Source of the DNA: Flavobacterium sp. 1
GTDB lineage: Bacteria; Bacteroidota; Bacteroidia; Flavobacteriales; Flavobacteriaceae
Direction of reading: 5' to 3'
Length of the DNA stretch: 64,000 nucleotides
Assembly: GCF_002797935.1 (NCBI RefSeq)
Contig: NZ_PGER01000001.1
Location: 4,774,001 to 4,838,000 of the forward strand
The notes under the pieces were generated by a model that worked only from the letters and a program-made list of their open reading frames with translations, was not told where the DNA came from and searched no databases. A program made the position numbers and the translations under genes. Positions 60,909 through 64,000 of the stretch are shown here, piece after piece; position 1 is the first letter of the stretch, and each line of letters starts with the position of its first letter.

Positions 60909-61958
60909 ATGGAATCAATACTCGGAATTCTTTTTCACTCTATCGGAGGATTTTCATCAGGAAGTTTTTATATGCCTTTCAAAAAAGTTAAGGGTTGGGC
61001 ATGGGAAAGCTATTGGCTGGTAGGAGGTTTTTTTTCCTGGTTAATCGTTCCGCCAATTGCAGCTTATTTAACCATTCCAAATTTTACTGAAATTATTAGT
61101 GTGGCTTCACCTTCTATAAAAGCGCTTGCTTTTTCGATGGGATTGATTTGGGGAATAGGAGGGCTTACTTATGGTCTTGGTGTGCGTTACTTAGGAATGT
61201 CATTAGGCAATTCAATAGTGTTGGGTTTTTGTTCTGCTTTTGGAGCATTAGTTCCATCTATATATTATAATTTTTATCCATCCGAAGGAAAAATTTCTTT
61301 TACAGATATGCTTGCTACTTCTGGTGGCAAATTGGTTTTACTGGGGGTTTTGGTTTGTTTGATTGGAATTGCTATTTCTGGAAAAGCTGGAATGCTAAAA
61401 GAGAAAGATTTTGCGGTAGGACATGAAGATAAAGACAGGGAATTTAGCTTGGTAAAAGGTTTGATCATTGCGGTGATTTCTGGAATATTGAGTTCTTTTT
61501 TCAATTTTGGAATAGAAGTAGGAAAGCCTTTGGCAGAAGCAGCGGTGGTTAGTGGCTGTAATCCTTTATTTCAAAATAATGTAACTTATATAGTTGTGCT
61601 TTGGGGCGGATTGACTACCAATTTTATTTGGTGTATGTATCTTAATTTCAAAAATAAAACTTTTGGGGATTACACCAATAAGGCAACACCAATAAGAAAG
61701 AATATTATGTTTTCAGCTTTGGCAGGAACTATGTGGTTTTTACAATTTTTCTTTTATGGTATGGGCGAAAGCAAATTAGGCAATGGTGCCAGTTCTTGGA
61801 TTTTGCACATGGCAACAATTATTTTAACAGCTAACTTTTGGGGATTTTATTTAAAAGAATGGTCTGGGGTTTCCAATAAAACATTCAATACTTTTTTAGT
61901 AGGAATCGGATTAATTATGCTGTCAATTGTTTTAGTAGGAATCGGAAATTCATTATAA
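60909..61958 (+). CDS. rhaT: L-rhamnose/H+ symporter
   Basis: 349 residues with ten membrane helices. The start MESILGILFHSIGGFSSGSF and YMPFKKVKGWAWESYW match RhaT family proteins throughout, as does the central GLGVRYLGMSLGNSIVLGFC. It imports L-rhamnose through the inner membrane. Followed after 35 nt by the aldolase/dehydrogenase gene. Confidence 0.95.
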   Translation: MESILGILFHSIGGFSSGSFYMPFKKVKGWAWESYWLVGGFFSWLIVPPIAAYLTIPNFTEIISVASPSIKALAFSMGLIWGIGGLTYGLGVRYLGMSLGNSIVLGFCSAFGALVPSIYYNFYPSEGKISFTDMLATSGGKLVLLGVLVCLIGIAISGKAGMLKEKDFAVGHEDKDREFSLVKGLIIAVISGILSSFFNFGIEVGKPLAEAAVVSGCNPLFQNNVTYIVVLWGGLTTNFIWCMYLNFKNKTFGDYTNKATPIRKNIMFSALAGTMWFLQFFFYGMGESKLGNGASSWILHMATIILTANFWGFYLKEWSGVSNKTFNTFLVGIGLIMLSIVLVGIGNSL

Positions 61959-61993
61959 CAATACATATAATAAATACATAAATAATATATATA

Positions 61994-64000
61994 ATGTCAA
62001 ATATAAATACTGAAAATATGACTTTTAAGCACGTAAGTTATCTTTGGGATGAAGCTAAGGCACAAGAATTAGCTGGGGATGAAGTAGCGCTTTTTATTTA
62101 TCGCTCTAACATATTAGGAGCTGATTTAAGATTAACAAATTATGGAGGGGGAAATACCTCAGTTAAAATTACTGATAAAGATCCTTTGACGGGTGAATCT
62201 TCGGAGGTGATGTGGATTAAAGGTTCGGGTGGAGACATCGGAACATTAACAAAATCAGGTTGTGCAGCCTTATATTTAGAAAGACTTCGTAATCTTGAAA
62301 ACGTATACAGAGGTATTGAATTTGAAGATGAAATGGTAGAATTATTCAATCACTGTATTTTTGATTTGGCTTCAAAAGCGCCTTCAATCGACACGCCTTT
62401 GCATGGATTCCTGCCATTCAAACACATTGACCACTTGCATCCGGATGCGGCTATTGCTATTGCTGCTGCAAAGGATGGAAAACAAATTACAGAAGAATTA
62501 TTCAATGGAGAAATTGGTTGGGTAGGATGGCAGCGTCCTGGCTTTGATTTGGGGCTTCAATTGAGAGCATGTCTAGAAGAAGCTTCGCAAAAAGGTAAAA
62601 AATTGCGTGGTATTATGTTAGGCTCCCACGGTTTGTTTACTTGGGGAGACACCTCTTATGAAAGTTATGTAAATACGCTTGAGGTAATCGAAAAATGTGC
62701 CGAGTATTTGGAAAGCAATTATGGAAAAAAACGCCCAGTTTTTGGAGGTCAAAAAATAGAGAGCTTAAATTCGGAAGCGCGTCAGCTGCAAGCATCAAAA
62801 GTAGCTCCGATTTTAAGAGGTTTCTGTTCATCTGAAAGAAAAATGATTGGTCATTATACTGATGATGCCAGAGTTTTAGAATTTATTAATTCTAATGATT
62901 TAGAGAAATTAGCTCCATTAGGTACTTCATGTCCAGATCATTTCTTGAGAACAAAAATCAGTCCTTTGGTTTTAGAATTAGATCCAAATGAAGATTTGAC
63001 TGATTTGACTGCAATCAAAGCAAAATTGACACCTGCATTTGAAGCTTACAGAAAAATGTATGCTGCTTATTACGATACTTGCAAAAAAGTTAATTCACCA
63101 GCAATGCGTGACCCAAATCCAGTGGTAATTTTATACCCAGGAGTAGGAATGTTCACTTTTGCAAAAGATAAAACAATGGCTCGTTTGGCATCTGAATATT
63201 ATGTCAATGCCGTAAATGTGATGAAAGGTGCCGAAGCTGTTTCCGAATATACCTCATTGCCACGTCAGGAAGCTTTTGATATTGAATATTGGTTGTTGGA
63301 AGAAGCTAAATTACAGCGTATGCCAAAACCAAAAGCATTGTCTGGAAGAGTAGCCCTTGTTACTGGTTCAGGTGGTGGAATTGGTAAAGCTATTGCTAAA
63401 AAATTCGCAGAAGAAGGTGCATGTGTTATCCTCAATGATATTGATGAAGAACGTTTAGCTGGTGCTAAAGCAGAATTTATCAAACTGTTTGGAAAAGATG
63501 CAGTAGATAGCACAGTTTTAAATGTAACTAGCGAAGTTAGTGCTGAAAAAGCGTATGATGCATCAGCCTTGGCTTTTGGAGGTGTAGATATTGTGATCAA
63601 TAACGCAGGGATCAGTATTTCAAAATCTATTGCAGAACATTCACTTGAAGAGTGGGACAGATTATATGATATTTTAGTTAAAGGACAATTTATTGTTTCT
63701 AAAGCTGGAATAGAAGTAATGCGCAAACAAGGTTTTGGCGGAGATATTGTAAATATTGTATCTAAAAATGCAGTAGTTGCAGGACCAAACAATCCTGGAT
63801 ACGGATCGGCCAAAGCGGCTCAAGCACATTTAACCCGTTTAATGTCTGCTGAATTAGGAGCTGATAAAATTCGTGTAAACACTGTAAATCCAGATGCGGT
63901 AATCTCTGATTCAAATATTTGGTCAGGAGGATGGGCAGAAGGACGTGCTAAAGCATACGGTGTTACTGTAGCAGAATTGCCTGCATATTATGCTAAACGT
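61994..64000 (+). CDS. Fused rhamnulose-1-P aldolase / lactaldehyde dehydrogenase (partial, runs off window)
   Basis: Open from ATG 61994 to the window end (669 codons, no stop). The N-terminal class II aldolase/adducin domain (about 20-430) has RLTNYGGGNTSVK, TPLHGFLPFKHIDHLHPDA (metal His) and GSHGLFTWGD. The C-terminal short-chain dehydrogenase domain (from about 450) has VTGSGGGIGKA, INNAGIS, and a Tyr/Lys pair in GYGSAKAAQAH. This is the known bifunctional enzyme of rhamnose catabolism in some bacteria: it splits rhamnulose-1-P and oxidises lactaldehyde. Confidence 0.93.
   Translation, partial: MSNINTENMTFKHVSYLWDEAKAQELAGDEVALFIYRSNILGADLRLTNYGGGNTSVKITDKDPLTGESSEVMWIKGSGGDIGTLTKSGCAALYLERLRNLENVYRGIEFEDEMVELFNHCIFDLASKAPSIDTPLHGFLPFKHIDHLHPDAAIAIAAAKDGKQITEELFNGEIGWVGWQRPGFDLGLQLRACLEEASQKGKKLRGIMLGSHGLFTWGDTSYESYVNTLEVIEKCAEYLESNYGKKRPVFGGQKIESLNSEARQLQASKVAPILRGFCSSERKMIGHYTDDARVLEFINSNDLEKLAPLGTSCPDHFLRTKISPLVLELDPNEDLTDLTAIKAKLTPAFEAYRKMYAAYYDTCKKVNSPAMRDPNPVVILYPGVGMFTFAKDKTMARLASEYYVNAVNVMKGAEAVSEYTSLPRQEAFDIEYWLLEEAKLQRMPKPKALSGRVALVTGSGGGIGKAIAKKFAEEGACVILNDIDEERLAGAKAEFIKLFGKDAVDSTVLNVTSEVSAEKAYDASALAFGGVDIVINNAGISISKSIAEHSLEEWDRLYDILVKGQFIVSKAGIEVMRKQGFGGDIVNIVSKNAVVAGPNNPGYGSAKAAQAHLTRLMSAELGADKIRVNTVNPDAVISDSNIWSGGWAEGRAKAYGVTVAELPAYYAKR

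Noticed and set aside
63265..63813. 182-codon - strand open frame
   Set aside because: It is the antisense shadow of the dehydrogenase half of the rhamnulose-phosphate aldolase fusion.

Overview
AT-rich DNA from a Bacteroidetes bacterium, most likely Flavobacterium or a close relative. The evidence is a SusC/SusD pair, Bacteroidetes-type promoters (TAnnTTTG -7 boxes), flavobacterial signal peptides and conjugative-element-type integrases. No genome match was computed; this rests on reading the sequence.

HOST REGIONS (1-31250 and 54150-64000) form a large pectin / rhamnogalacturonan-I (RG-I) utilisation locus. From the left: L-rhamnose mutarotase; a + strand operon of a DUF4861-type lipoprotein, GH105, a PL22-like lyase and GH28; SusC/SusD; a sulfatase; and a GH115 gene with a frameshift in its signal peptide. 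A - strand operon follows (CE12-type esterase, GH2, double-domain CE12), then a + strand set (DUF4450-like, GH43-like, six-hairpin glycosidase, PL11). To the right of the insertion are a BNR_4 beta-propeller protein, a second GH28, a GntR-type regulator, the rhamnose transporter RhaT and the fused rhamnulose-phosphate aldolase / lactaldehyde dehydrogenase (runs off the end). Together they would cut the RG-I backbone outside the cell or in the periplasm, import the fragments and catabolise rhamnose. Six promoters share a 10+10 bp direct-repeat operator with a -7-like box starting exactly 27 nt from the start of its second unit, which looks like one regulon.

ISLAND (about 31.4-53.9 kb), two parts. 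(1) 32253-43235 is an integron-like cassette array. A tyrosine recombinase gene with one in-frame stop is followed by an attI-like site with two CGCTA-N5-TAGCG palindromes. Nine same-direction cassettes follow, each bounded by its own private pair of complementary core sites and ending in an attC-like hairpin. The recombinase is XerC/D-like and lacks the extra segment typical of IntI. Five copies of a 113-bp gene-less hairpin sit exactly at cassette junctions. An IS91-type element has entered cassette 4. An IS110-type element has entered an attC, and its noncoding end contains a readable bridge-RNA-like pair of loops whose guides match that attC and the element's own end. (2) 43300-53900 is a decayed integrative element: transposase remnant, Xre regulator, an unrecognised four-gene operon, IS982, an AbiE-type toxin-antitoxin pair, a MobA-like gene, two excisionase-like HTH genes and a full-length tyrosine integrase. 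Two hairpin elements with the same 61-nt loop but unrelated arms lie in it.

The island separates an orphan regulon promoter (31208-31252) from the BNR_4 gene at 54158. A further orphan cassette with a half attC lies outside the island at 56.7-57.4 kb on the - strand.
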